64,000 nt of DNA from Mycoplasma zalophi (GTDB lineage Bacteria; Bacillota_I; Bacilli_A; Mycoplasmatales; Metamycoplasmataceae), in contig NZ_JAHMHI010000002.1 in assembly GCF_018914005.1 (NCBI RefSeq), positions 37,287-101,286 of the forward strand. Reading direction: 5' to 3'. The notes below the pieces were generated by a model that was given only the letters and a program-made list of their open reading frames with translations, made no database searches and was not told the origin of the DNA. This document shows positions 1 to 9,880 of this stretch, piece after piece. Every line of letters begins with the position of its first letter. The first letter of the stretch is position 1. The position numbers were made by a program, and so were the translations under genes.

Positions 1-713
1 GTTTCAGTTTACCTTTTTCACCATTAGATAATGTAAGACCTTATACTCAAGTTGTAAATCAAGTAAGTATTATAAAAACTATTACAGTAAAAAAAGATGA
101 TTCACTTGAATTACAAATAATTGATTATGAAACAAAAGACATTATGTATGATCCAAAAACTATAAATGTAAATGATTTTATTGATTTAATTAATCAAGTT
201 TATGGAAATAAAACGCATGATGCATATGTAGTTTTTAATAAAGGTTATGAAATTACAAGAATGAAAGAAATGATTGAATATATTTCAAAAAATGAATTAG
301 TTACTCCAGATAAACTTAATGAAACAAAATACAAATTACAAAAAATTCAAGAAAATACTGTAGACATTATGCTTGCTTTTAAAAAAGATGCTATTTTTCT
401 TCATGCTTTAAGAGGATATTATTCTATTAAAAAAGTTGAAAAATACATAACTAAATCTCATTTACAATTAAAACATTTAATCACTCCTTATAGTGAGTTA
501 GAAGTAAAAAATGGAAAAATGGCAATGGATAATGCCATTTTAAGATATACCGAAGTAATTGGTGATAAGGAATGAGAATTAAAATCTAAAAAATTAAAAG
601 AGTACTGTCACAATGATGTTTTAGCAATGATTATGGTTTTTGATTTTATAAATAAATTACTAAAAGATGGTGTGGATAATTTAGATGATAAAGATATTGA
701 TATTTTTAATTAA
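1..713 (+). CDS. DUF2779-type nuclease, C-terminal part (gene starts before window)
   Basis: The reading frame is open from the first bases of the window and ends at TAA 711-713, with one in-frame TGA read as Trp at 573. The visible ~236 residues resemble the C-terminal part of DUF2779 proteins, which carry a DEDD-type (DnaQ-like) exonuclease fold: a segment starting at the window edge that contains RPYTQV, a middle VVFNKGYEITRMKE block, and a terminal KEYCHNDVLAM block holding the last acidic pair. The start and N-terminal nuclease region lie outside the window. The role is probably DNA processing or repair, but the substrate is unknown. A second protein with related motifs is encoded at 2319. 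The assignment rests on remembered family motifs. Confidence 0.65.
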
Positions 714-737
714 TATTATATAATTATTAAATAACAA

Positions 738-813
738 GCCAATTTAGCTCAGTTGGTAGAGCAACTGATTCGTAATCAGTTGGTCGTAGGTTCGATCCCT
801 ATAATTGGCACCA
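738..813 (+). tRNA. tRNA-Thr (CGU)
   Basis: A complete 76-nt cloverleaf: acceptor GCCAATT pairs with AATTGGC, the discriminator is A and the CCA is encoded. Anticodon stem ACTGA/TCAGT encloses loop TTCGTAA, giving anticodon CGT (reads ACG). A second tRNA-Thr with UGU lies at 16643. It sits 24 nt after the upstream nuclease gene. Confidence 0.95.
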
Positions 814-921
814 AATGTTATTTAGACATATCGCTGGCAAATAAAAAAATAAAAAATAATTTTTTTTAACAAAACTTAAAAAAATGTTATATAATAATAT
901 AGCAATTTAAATAAATAAGTT
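814..921 (+). promoter_or_regulatory. Promoter region of the Asn-Glu-Val tRNA cluster
   Basis: No gene is seen here. An A/T element of the form AAATAATTTTTTTTAAC (about 853-869) is followed by a -10 box TATAAT at 890-895, about 26 nt before tRNA-Asn. Similar T-rich elements precede most other stable-RNA promoters in the window. Confidence 0.6.
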
Positions 922-996
922 GCCGACATAGCTCAGCGGTAGAGCAGTTGGCTGTTAACCAATTGGTCACAGGTTCAATCCCTGTTGTCGGCGCCA
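922..996 (+). tRNA. tRNA-Asn (GUU)
   Basis: A 75-nt cloverleaf with acceptor GCCGACA/TGTCGGC and encoded CCA. Anticodon stem GTTGG/CCAAT encloses loop CTGTTAA, giving anticodon GTT. First gene of a tight three-tRNA cluster, with tRNA-Glu starting 2 nt after its CCA. Confidence 0.96.
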
Positions 997-997
997 T

Positions 998-1073
998 GGC
1001 CCTATGGTGAAGCGGTTAACACACATGGTTTTCATCCATGCATTCGCGGGTTCGAGTCCCGCTAGGGTCACCA
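998..1073 (+). tRNA. tRNA-Glu (UUC)
   Basis: Acceptor GGCCCTA pairs with TAGGGTC, including one G-U pair, and CCA is encoded. Stem CATGG/CCATG encloses loop TTTTCAT, giving anticodon TTC. Second gene of the Asn-Glu-Val cluster. Confidence 0.96.
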
Positions 1074-1077
1074 TTTC

Positions 1078-1153
1078 GGACGATTAGCTCAGCTGGGAGA
1101 GCATTGCCCTTACAAGGCAAGGGTCGTGGGTTCGAGCCCCTCATCGTCCACCA
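1078..1153 (+). tRNA. tRNA-Val (UAC)
   Basis: Acceptor GGACGAT/ATCGTCC with encoded CCA. Anticodon stem TTGCC/GGCAA encloses loop CTTACAA, giving anticodon TAC. Last gene of the cluster; a rho-independent terminator follows about 20 nt later. Confidence 0.96.
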
Positions 1154-1173
1154 TTTGTTTTAACGCCAATGAT

Positions 1174-1197
1174 AAAATGCCAAACGGCATTTTTTTT
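1174..1197 (+). terminator. Terminator after the tRNA-Asn-Glu-Val cluster
   Basis: Hairpin AAAATGCC / GGCATTTT with loop AAAC, followed by a T run. Confidence 0.85.
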
Positions 1198-1220
1198 ATT
1201 TTTCTTTTAAAATATAATAA

Positions 1221-1247
1221 AAAAAGACTATTAAATTTAGTCTTTTT
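1221..1247 (-). terminator. Hairpin terminator at the pgsA-like gene end
   Basis: AAAAAGACTA and TAGTCTTTTT form a 10-bp stem with a 7-nt loop. Read on the minus strand it overlaps the stop codon of the pgsA-like gene and runs into T-rich sequence. It is near-symmetric and may work in both directions. Confidence 0.7.
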
Positions 1248-2022
1248 CACTTTTTTTATCCTTTGGTTCTGGTAATTTTTGAACCTCGATTTCATTATCA
1301 GAATTTGTATTTTCACTATTTAATTGAGTATCTAGTTCTTTATGATCATCTATCACCAGTGGAGTGTAATTTCTGAATTCATAAATTCCATTACCATTTT
1401 CATGGGCTTTTAATTCTCTTAAAATGTATTTTCAAATTGGTTTATAATATTTTATTAATGAATAAATAGCAACTAAATCTATTATTGTAAATATAACAGA
1501 AACAGTTATTTTTCATACTTCTAAATGCTCAATATGATAACCTTTAAATCCTAAAATTGCATTAACTGCTAATACTATATTAATTGATGCTATTTCAATT
1601 GTTGTTTTAAATTTAATGATTTTTGGAACTCTAAAATAAATATTTTTTTCAAAAAGAATTAATTTACCTGTTAAAGCTGTTAAATCACGAATGAATAAAA
1701 CAATAACAACACTTGTAAATATTAAGTTAAATTTAATAAAAAATAAAATAATAGGATAAATTAAAAACTTATCAGATAACTGTTCAAAAATAATTTGAAT
1801 TGAGCTTGAACTATGTTTATTTTTTATTCTCCCGTCAAAAAAATCACTAACACTTGCAATTAAAAATATCACAAAACAAATTCCAAATGTATATGGATAT
1901 GCTGTTTCGAGTTCAAATATTTTCATTACACTTAGTAGTATAAATACAAATATACCAGCTAATACCCTCATTACAGATAAATATAATGATGAGTATCAAT
2001 TTATCTTTTTAAATTTCTTCAT
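1237..2022 (-). CDS. PgsA-like CDP-alcohol phosphatidyltransferase, degenerate motif
   Basis: A 261-aa multi-pass membrane protein starting MKKFKKINW, with in-frame TGA codons read as Trp. It aligns with CDP-diacylglycerol-glycerol-3-phosphate 3-phosphatidyltransferase (PgsA), the first committed step of phosphatidylglycerol synthesis: an SDFFDG motif near residues 59-64, the later DLTALTGK segment and a FKTTIE segment match the family layout. The family signature DGxxAR...GxxxDxxxD is eroded. DG63-64 is followed by RIKNK instead of xxAR, the glycine is lost, the third Asp is Glu80, and only the last Asp (84) remains. The C-terminus is a charged Lys/Glu-rich tail. It may be a diverged paralogue with altered or no activity. 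It is separated from the upstream small gene by a hairpin. Confidence 0.72.
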
Positions 2023-2046
2023 AATGCTATTATAAAAAATAAAAAT

Positions 2047-2074
2047 AAAAACACATAAAAATTTTGTGTTTTTT
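2047..2074 (-). terminator. Hairpin between the small membrane gene and pgsA-like gene
   Basis: AAAAACACA and TGTGTTTTT form a stem with T runs on both sides, so it could stop transcription in either direction. It ends just downstream of the 54-aa gene. Confidence 0.65.
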
Positions 2075-2079
2075 ATTTA

Positions 2080-2244
2080 TTATGAATTGAATGTTATTGC
2101 ACTAGTGGCAACAACAACAATTGCAACAAAAACAATAACGGAAATAGAAATTAAGGTTTTTTTACCCGCTGCTGTTTTTAAGTATTTTATTATTTTTTTT
2201 AAATTTTTTTTGTTATCTATCTTACTGGATTTACTTTTTTTCAT
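2080..2244 (-). CDS. Small single-TM protein, 54 aa
   Basis: A short minus-strand reading frame with an AGGAATGA ribosome-site candidate before its ATG and a TATAAT box just upstream. The product begins with a strongly basic stretch (MKKSKSSKIDNKKNLKK), followed by one hydrophobic segment of about 22 residues near the C-terminus (LISISVIVFVAIVVVA) and a short polar end. This is the shape of a tail-anchored membrane peptide. A hairpin terminator follows directly, so it is its own unit. I do not recognise it: it lacks the conserved SecE signature, although size and topology are similar. The antisense 69-aa frame at 2066-2275 is considered a shadow. Confidence 0.5.
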   Translation of the reverse strand: MKKSKSSKIDNKKNLKKIIKYLKTAAGKKTLISISVIVFVAIVVVATSAITFNS

Positions 2245-2318
2245 GATTAATCATTCCTATTATATAACTTTTTAGAGTATATTTTGAGTAATTTAAAAAA
2301 ATATTTATAATTATTATT

Positions 2319-3089
2319 ATGACAATTAGTGAAGCAAACAAAAAACAAAAAACAAAAGTTTTTATTGATTTTGAAGCAATAACTAATCCATTTGCAAGGA
2401 TTATTAAAATTGAAAATTCAACACCATATTGTTACACATTAGGGTTTCAAGATGAACATGGAATTTTTAAATCTCGTACTTATGTTATGAATTTTAAAAG
2501 TAATAAAAATTTTTATGAAACTTTAAGATTACAAATCAAAAAAGACATAAAAAAAATTAATCCTAAGATCAAAATTCAAGATGTTGAATTTGTAGGACAT
2601 AATCCGGTTTTAGAAAATAAATGTTTAAAAAAATTGTTTCCAAAAAATAAAGTTAGCCCTTTAATAAGTCAACAAACAATTAGCTTATCTACCTTAACAA
2701 GAAGGGAATTTAAAAAACAATATTTTTCCGAAATTAAAGAAATTATTAGACAAAAAAGCAAACATAACGTTTTTAAAAACAGAATTTTATCAAATAATGG
2801 TGCCATTGCTAGTTATGTTGGTTTTTTGTTATTTTGTAAAGATAATAATTTCGAAACAACAAAACATTATTACATTGAAATTAATAAACAACTTTTAATA
2901 AAAGAATTAAAAGAATATTCTCATGATGATGTATGAAAAATGGAATATGTCAACAAGCATTTAGATGAAGTTGATATGTGGCTTAAAGATATAAACCACA
3001 GAAGAGAATTACTTAAACAATTAAACGCTTTAGACTTAGATGAAAACATGACAATAAAAGAATTAAAAGATAGGATTTGGGATATTTAA
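2319..3089 (+). CDS. DEDD-type (DnaQ-like) exonuclease-domain protein
   Basis: A 256-aa protein whose N-terminus carries KVFIDFEAI (D17, E19), matching exonuclease motif I. A VGHNPVLE segment near residue 92 matches motif II, and EYSHDDVWKM near residue 200 resembles the last acidic motif. This layout is shared with the nuclease domain of DUF2779 proteins, and the gene ending at 713 shows related final motifs. It probably degrades or trims nucleic acid; substrate and partners are unknown. The -10 box TATAAT (2306-2311) lies 7 nt before the ATG and no ribosome site is present, so the mRNA is probably leaderless. Confidence 0.6.
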
Positions 3090-3118
3090 AATAACTAATT
3101 TATGGTAGAATTTTTATT

Positions 3119-4669
3119 ATGAAAGCACTAATGAGTACAAAAAGTTTTATAGTTAAACATTTACCACGAAGCAAAAAAGACTGAAAGACCTATTTGAAAA
3201 TAACGGTTCCGGTAATTTTCACTGAAATTATTTTTTCGCTAACCGCTTTTTTAGATAATTTTATGGTAACTCATATTCCTAATGGTGTTAATGCTCTGAG
3301 TTATGCAAATTTTTGAACTGGTATTTTAACAATGATTTTTATTACAATAAATACTATTGCAAGTATGTTCGTTGGACAGTTTTATGGTTCAAAACAATAT
3401 AGTAATTTAAATCAAATTATGGCACTTAGGGTTTGAACTTATTTATCAATTGCTTTAGTTTTTGCTATTCCTGCTTTAATAATTCCTAACCAATTTATTC
3501 AACTTGTTGGGCCGGGAGATAGTGTTGCTTTAGAGTCAAGTTCCAATTATTTAAAATTAATGACAATTGCATGATTTGGATTGGCAATTGCATGAAATAC
3601 AAATGGATTATTAAGCGAAACGGGTAAAAGCTTTTATTCAATGTTAACCGCTATTACAAATATAACAATTAATTTCACTATTAATTCAATTTTATTATTT
3701 GGTTTTAAAATGGGTGCAGAGGCGGCTGCTTATGGAACTATTGCTAGTGTTTTTACTAGTATTTTTCTTGACTCATATTGAATGATAAGAAAAAATAAAC
3801 AAATTTGATTAAATCCCTTAAATTTATTTTTTATTACAAAAAAAATAGCAAAATTGTATATTTCTAAAATTTTTGCATTTATAATAGCTCTTAGTGCTAT
3901 GATTGTAATTCCTTTAAGGATGATTATTTGAAATAGAGCTTTTCCACCGGGAACGGTTAATGAACAATATATGCGACTTTCAGCTGCAAGTATACTTACT
4001 TTAACAGAATCAATTGCCAGTGTATTTGGTGCAACAATAGCAGCATGTGGAGCTAATGTGGCGGTTTTTGTTGCAACCAAATTAGGTGAAAACAAATTTG
4101 AAGAAGCAGAACGCCACGCATTAAGTCTTAAAGGATTTCATCTTGTTATTGGTTCATTTTTAAGTATGCTTTTGATAATTTGTGGGGCAATAATTTATGA
4201 AACAAATTCCCTAACAACAGGTGTAAAAAAAGAAGTTGTGAGTCGTTTGAACACTTTTAATTTTGAAGAATTAAGACAAATGACAAATATAGTTGCAAAT
4301 ACAAAACAACAATTAATACTACAAGCAGCTTATAATGCTTCATTAATTCAAGCAAAATATTTATTTTTAACAATTCTAGCAATTGCCTTAACAAGTCCAT
4401 TGCAAAACTGATTCTATACAACAAGCGCAATAATAAGTAGTGGAGGAAGAAGCACATTAAGTAGTATTACAAACTTCACTTGTCAGTGAACCCATTTTAT
4501 ATTTTTAATTATTTTAGGACTATTAATTGTTCCTAAATATCATATTTCATTGCCATTAACTTATTTTTTATTCTATACATGAGATGTCATGAGGCTATCA
4601 ATTTTTGAATTTGTACAACATAAATTTAACTGAAAAGTAAACATTACAAACGACAAAGCTCAAATTTAA
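3119..4669 (+). CDS. MATE family efflux transporter
   Basis: A 516-aa integral membrane protein with many in-frame TGA (Trp) codons. It shows about twelve hydrophobic segments and MATE-like features in each half: an early DNFMV motif, FVGQFYGSKQ in the first half and a similar repeat with LGENKFEEA in the second. MATE proteins export cationic drugs or metabolites using Na+ or H+ gradients; the substrate here is unknown. The start is placed at MKALMSTKS. An extended -10 (TGGTAGAAT) ends 7 nt before this ATG with no Shine-Dalgarno, so the transcript is probably leaderless. It lies 29 nt after the upstream nuclease gene. Confidence 0.8.
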
Positions 4670-4711
4670 AAAAACTTTTTAATTAGGGCTTTTTTTATTA
4701 TAATTTTAAAT

Positions 4712-7540
4712 ATGAAAAATGACAAAATAATAATTAAAGGTGCAAAAGAAAATAATCTAAAAAATGTGAGTTTAGAGTTACCAAGACAAAAGTTAATAGT
4801 TTTTACAGGATTAAGTGGATCTGGAAAAAGTTCACTGGCTTTTAATACAATTTATGAAGAGGGTAAAAGACGTTATGTAGATAGTTTGAGTTCATATGCA
4901 AGACAATTTTTAGGCAATACAAAAAGACCTAATGTCGAAAGCATAGAAGGTTTAAGTCCCTCAATAAGTATTGAACAAAAAACAACACATAATAATCCCC
5001 GTTCAATTGTTGGTACTGTTACTGAAATTTATGATTATTTAAGATTACTTTATGCAAGAATTGGAAAAGTTTTTTGTCCAACTCATAATATAGAAATTAA
5101 AGCCCAAAAACATAAAGATATAATTGATGCTATTTTCAGATACAAGGAAAACGCAAAATTATATATATTAAGCCCCATTGTTTTTGGCGAAAAAGGTTCG
5201 CATCAAGCAAAATTAGCACAGCTAAAAAGAGAGGGATTTGTAAGGGTTAAAATTAATGATGATATTTACTCACTTGATGATGAAATTAATTTAGATAAAA
5301 ACAAAAGATGAAATATTGATATTGTAATTGATAGATTAACTTTAAAAGAAACAGAAAGACAAAGAATATCACAAGCTGTTGAAATAGCTTTAGAACATTC
5401 AAATGGATTTGTAAGAGTTTATGAATTAGATCAAGATAGCCAATTATTTTCAATTCACTATTCATGTGAATACGGTGATTTTGATATGCCTAAAATTGAA
5501 CCTAAATTATTTTCATTTAATAGTCCTTATGGAATGTGTGAAGAATGCAAGGGAATCGGGATAAAATTACACGCTGATTATGAAAAAATTGTTCCTAATC
5601 CTAAAATGACAATAAAAGCAGGAGGGATTAAATACTTTGAAAATATTGTCAATACTCAAAATTTAGAATGACAAGAATTTAAAGTGCTTTTAGATCGTTA
5701 TGGAATACCAATTGATGTTCCTATTGAACAACTAACTTCAAAACAATTAAAAATTATTTTACGTGGATCAGAAGAAGAATTTGAATATGTTTTAATTTCT
5801 TCATCAGGAAATAAATATCAAAGAAAAGGTTACATCGAAGGAATTGCAACTTTTTTAGAAAGAAAATATTTAGAAACTTCAAGTGAAGAAATAAGAGCAT
5901 GATATAAAAAATTCATGAGTGAAATTACTTGTAATGTATGTAATGGTTCAAGATTAAATGAACATGCTCTTGCAGTTAGAATAAATCAAAAAAATATTTT
6001 TGACATTTGTTCATTAGATATAGCGGATATTTTGGAATTTATTAAAAATCTAGAATTAAGTCCAACAGAAGTGGAGATTTCTAACTTAATTTTAAATGAA
6101 ACTATTCACAGATTAGAATTTTTAATTAATGTTGGCCTTGATTATTTAACTTTAAATAGAAAATCAGAAACATTAAGTGGTGGAGAAGCTCAAAGAATAA
6201 GATTAGCAACTCAAATTGGTGCTAATTTAACAGGGATTTTATATGTATTAGATGAACCAAGTATTGGGCTACATCAACATGATAATCAAAAACTTTTAAA
6301 TTCTCTTAAAAAAATGGTTGAAATAGGAAATACTTTAATTGTTGTTGAACATGATGAAGAAACAATTTTAGAAGCTGACTATATCGTTGATATAGGACCT
6401 GTTGCTGGTGATAAGGGTGGTTATATAGTTGCCCAAGGAAATTTAGACGATATTATAAATTCACAACAATCTATTACTGGTAAATACTTAAGTGGGGAAT
6501 GAAAAATAGAAGTTCCTACATCAAGACGTAGTGGTAATGGAAAAGTTTTAAGTATTAAAAATGCTTCAAAAAATAACTTAAAAAATATTGATGTAAAAAT
6601 ACCGCTAGGTAAATTTGTTTGTGTTACAGGTGTTTCTGGTTCAGGGAAAAGTACCTTAGTTAATGAAATTATTTTAAATGAATTAAATTTACATCTTTCA
6701 AAAGATTCAATTTCAAAATCAAATACAAAACTTACTGGTGATGTATTTATTGATAAAGTTGTTCAAATTACTCAATCACCAATAGGAAGAACACCAAGAT
6801 CAAATCCTGCAACTTATACTAGCGTTTTTGATGACATTCGTGATATTTTTGCAAATGTTGAAGAATCAAGAATAAGGGGATACAAAAAAGGCCGTTTTAG
6901 TTTTAATGTCCCTGGTGGTAGATGTGATAAATGCCAAGGTGATGGAGTAATAAAAATTGAAATGCATTTTTTACCTGATGTTTATGTTACTTGTGATCAC
7001 TGTGATGGAAAAAGATACAATCAAGAAACTCTAGAAATTAAATATCACCAAAAATCAATTAATGATGTTTTAAATATGCGTGTTCAAGAAGCGTATGATT
7101 TCTTTAGTTCTAGAACAAAAATTCAAGCAAAATTACAAACTTTGTTAGATGTTGGACTAGGTTACATTCAACTAGGTCAAGCTGCAACAACACTAAGTGG
7201 TGGAGAAGCTCAAAGAGTTAAATTAGCAACTTACTTACAAAAAAAACCTACCGGACAAACTTTATTTATTTTAGATGAACCAACAACTGGACTTCATACT
7301 CATGATGTTAAAAAATTATTGTCAGTTTTAAATCGTATTGTTGATAATGGAGATACTGTTTTAGTAATAGAACATAATTTAGATATTATTAAAAATGCTG
7401 ATTATATTATTGATTTAGGACCTGGTGGTGGTAAAAATGGTGGTAAAATTATTGCAACAGGAACACCTGAGCAAGTGTCTAAGCAAGATAATTCATACAC
7501 AGCTAAATACTTGAAACAAATACTTATTAAAAATAATTAA
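4712..7540 (+). CDS. uvrA: Excinuclease ABC subunit A
   Basis: A 942-aa protein, the normal UvrA length, spanning several TGA codons. UvrA dimers recognise helix-distorting DNA lesions and load UvrB in nucleotide excision repair. Visible features: first Walker [10 protein letters not shown] near residues 33-41; zinc modules with [25 protein letters not shown] and [10 protein letters not shown]; a second Walker [10 protein letters not shown]; two ABC signatures of the LSGGEAQR type; and DEPSIGLH and DEPTTGLH Walker B/D-loops. The TATAAT box at 4699-4704 is 7 nt before ATG, again suggesting a leaderless start. uvrB is not in the window. No clear terminator separates it from lgt. Confidence 0.97.
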
Positions 7541-7574
7541 TATAATATAATTAGTAATAAAAGAAAGGAAGAAC

Positions 7575-8552
7575 ATGGAAGCTTTTTTAGAAAAAACTAT
7601 TCAAGCATTTAGTGGATATATTCCTGATGATCCTGATACAGTTTTAAAATTAGGTAATATAAGACTTTATTCATTATTAATGATGCTTGGTATGTTTTGT
7701 GCTATTTTAACAGTTTATTACTTTTGAAGAAGAGAAAAATATCCTTTTGAAATTTTTGCAACAGTAGTAATTATTACATTACCTTCAGCAATTGTTGGTG
7801 CGAGATTATTTTTCATTTTTGAAAGAATGGCTTGAGGAGATTGAATATACTTAAAATCAAACTGATATAAAGTTTGAACAGGTGGATTATCGATTCAAGG
7901 TGGAGTAGTTACTGCTACGATAGCAGATATTATCTTTTTATCATTTTTTAGGCATAAAATTGACATAAAAAAATGTTTTTCAATTATTTTACCTGCAGTA
8001 TTTATAGGACAAGCAATTGGTAGATGAGGAAATTTTTCAAATCACGAACTATTTGGAAAAGCAATTTCAGCAGATGATTTATCAATTGTATGATTACCTG
8101 ATATCATTAAAAAACAAATGTTTATAAACTATAATGGTATTTCATCATATAGAGTTCCTTTATTTATTTATGAATCAATTGCAAACTTAATTGGATATAT
8201 AACACTTGTTTGAATTTTAAATAAATACAATTGATTAAGACCTGGAACAACAGGTGGACTTTATTGAATTTTCTATGGAATTATAAGAATTAGTATGGAA
8301 AATTTAAGACAAGATCACTATACATTTTATAATGTGTTTAGTTCTTTATACATTATTTTTGGAATTACTATGGTTTTATATTTTGAATTATCTATAAATA
8401 AGCGTTATACGGTTTATTTAGTAGAACCTTCAAAATCACCTAAATGAAACAAACTTCTACATTTTTACGTGTGAGAAGATTCAGAATTATACACTTTACG
8501 TAAATTAAAAGAAAAACAACGTAAAGAATTATTAAAATCAAAAGCAGCATAA
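7575..8552 (+). CDS. lgt: Prolipoprotein diacylglyceryl transferase
   Basis: A 325-aa multi-pass membrane enzyme that attaches diacylglycerol from phosphatidylglycerol to the lipobox cysteine of lipoprotein precursors. The hallmark is GRWGNFSNHELFG near residue 148, with GGLSIQGGV earlier and a LRPGTTGGLYWIFYGIIR segment later. It has seven or so membrane segments and a basic C-terminal tail. The start has a GAAAGGAAG ribosome site 6 nt upstream. It is followed 11 nt later by trxB, probably as one operon. Its products act on the lipoproteins encoded at 26494, 34723 and 41160. hprK, a frequent neighbour of lgt, is not in this window. Confidence 0.95.
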
Positions 8553-8563
8553 AAGGAATCAAA

Positions 8564-9481
8564 ATGGAAAATACAACTGATTATGACGTTTTAATTATAG
8601 GCTCAGGGCCTGCTGGACTTACAGCTGCAATTTATAGTCAAAGAGCAAAATTAAGTACGGCTTTTTTAGAAAAATCAGTACCAGGTGGTAAATTACCAAA
8701 TCAATCAAAAATTGAAAATTGACCAGGTGATGAAACAATAAAAGGTTCTGATTTAGCGCTAAGAATGTTTATGCATGCTACAAATTTAGGTGCTAAATAT
8801 TTATATGGCGATGTAAAAGAAATTATTTCTAAAGAAGATGAATACAAAGAAGTAATTATGGCTGATGGTTCAAAATTAACTTCAAAAGCAGTAATTATTG
8901 CAACCGGTATGATTTCAAATATTCCATCTTCAATAAAAAACATCGAAAAATATGATGGAAAAGGTTTAAGTTATTGTGCAATTTGTGATGGTCCTTTATA
9001 TGCAAATAAACCCATGGCAATAATTGGTGGTGGAAATAGCGCAATAGAAGAAGCAGCTTATGTTTCTAATATAGCAAGCCATGTCTATATTTTTGTACGC
9101 GATAATCACACAATAGCAGAACAATCATTAGTTGATGATCTAAAAAAACGTAATAATATTACCCTTTTATTAAATAGCGAAATAAAAGAAATTAATGGCG
9201 AAAATGGTGTCGAAAAAATTTTAGCTGATGTTGATGGTCAAATAAAAGAAATTGAAGTGAGTGCAATTTTTCCTTACATTGGTTTTCGTCCAAGTACTGC
9301 ATTTTTAAAAGAATTAGATATTTTAGATGAAAATGGTTTTGTAATCACTAATGAGGACATGGAAACAAAAATAAAAAACGTTTTTGCTATTGGTGATGTA
9401 AGGCAAAAAGCAATAAGACAAATTACCACAGCAACAAATGATGGAACAATCGCAGCAAAAATTTTATCAAATCGTTTATAA
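8564..9481 (+). CDS. trxB: Thioredoxin reductase
   Basis: A 305-aa flavoprotein of the usual TrxB size. It transfers electrons from NADPH through FAD and a Cys pair to thioredoxin. Visible motifs: N-terminal FAD site GSGPAGLTAA, the redox centre YCAICDG near residue 137, the NADP site GGGNSAIEEA and the C-terminal FAD motif FAIGDVRQK. The start follows AAAGGA and lies 11 nt after lgt. A terminator follows the stop. Its partner trxA is at 11882. Confidence 0.96.
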
Positions 9482-9500
9482 TACCCTCGGGTATTTTTTT
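9481..9500 (+). terminator. Terminator after trxB
   Basis: ATACCC-TC-GGGTAT followed by seven T residues. Confidence 0.85.
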
Positions 9501-9613
9501 ACGCAAATTTTATAAATGATTTATTTTCAAAAATAAATAAAAAAATTATTTTTTTTTATAAAAGTTTTTAAATTTGTATTATAATGTATATTGCACTTTA
9601 AGAAAGAGCAAAT

Positions 9614-9697
9614 GGGAGGGTAGCGAAGCGGCCAAACGCGGGTGGCTGTAACCCACTTCCTCACGGTTCGGGGGTTCGAATCCCTCCCCTCCCACCA
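9614..9697 (+). tRNA. tRNA-Tyr (GUA)
   Basis: A class II tRNA of 84 nt with an extra variable arm. Acceptor GGGAGGG/CCCTCCC, encoded CCA, loop CTGTAAC gives anticodon GTA. Its promoter has a T-rich element near 9541-9560 and TATAAT at 9580-9585. Confidence 0.96.
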
Positions 9698-9700
9698 TTT

Positions 9701-9775
9701 TGCCCTTTAGCCAAGCGGTAAGGCAGAGGTTTTTGGTACCTCCATGCGTTAGTTCGAATCTAACAAGGGCAGCCA
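9701..9775 (+). tRNA. tRNA-Gln (UUG)
   Basis: Acceptor TGCCCTT/AAGGGCA with encoded CCA. Stem GAGGT/ACCTC encloses loop TTTTGGT, giving anticodon TTG. Cotranscribed with tRNA-Tyr. Confidence 0.95.
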
Positions 9776-9790
9776 ATCAGAAATGACCTA

Positions 9791-9816
9791 AAAACAGAAG
9801 ATTAACTTCTGTTTTT
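9791..9816 (+). terminator. Terminator after tRNA-Tyr-Gln
   Basis: AAAACAGAAG / CTTCTGTTTT hairpin followed by T-rich sequence. Confidence 0.8.
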
Positions 9817-9841
9817 ATTTTTTAATTAAATTTTAAAAATA

Positions 9842-9876
9842 AAAAAGCACTTTTTTTAATTCAATAAGTGCTTTTT
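9842..9876 (-). terminator. Terminator after the AhpD-like gene
   Basis: On the minus strand AAAAAGCACTT pairs with AAGTGCTTTTT and ends in a T run just after the stop codon. Confidence 0.75.
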
Positions 9877-9880
9877 AGTA

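Noticed and set aside
1110..1316. Minus-strand 68-aa frame across tRNA-Val
   Set aside because: It overlaps a tRNA and a terminator and has low-complexity basic composition; similar antisense frames with repeated GGxEPTT-like peptides over tRNAs (9579-9776, 13006-13239, 16649-16840) are the well-known antisense of conserved tRNA sequence.
2066..2275. Plus-strand 69-aa hydrophobic frame
   Set aside because: It is antisense to the 54-aa gene, which has the better ribosome site, promoter and terminator.
3730..4457. Minus-strand frames inside the MATE gene
   Set aside because: They are shadows of a conserved transporter in the opposite strand and have no start signals.
4712..7540. uvrA and many other genes appear broken into several frames
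   Set aside because: Every break is an in-frame TGA at a site where the family has Trp or tolerates it. Reading TGA as Trp restores full-length proteins, so these are not pseudogenes.
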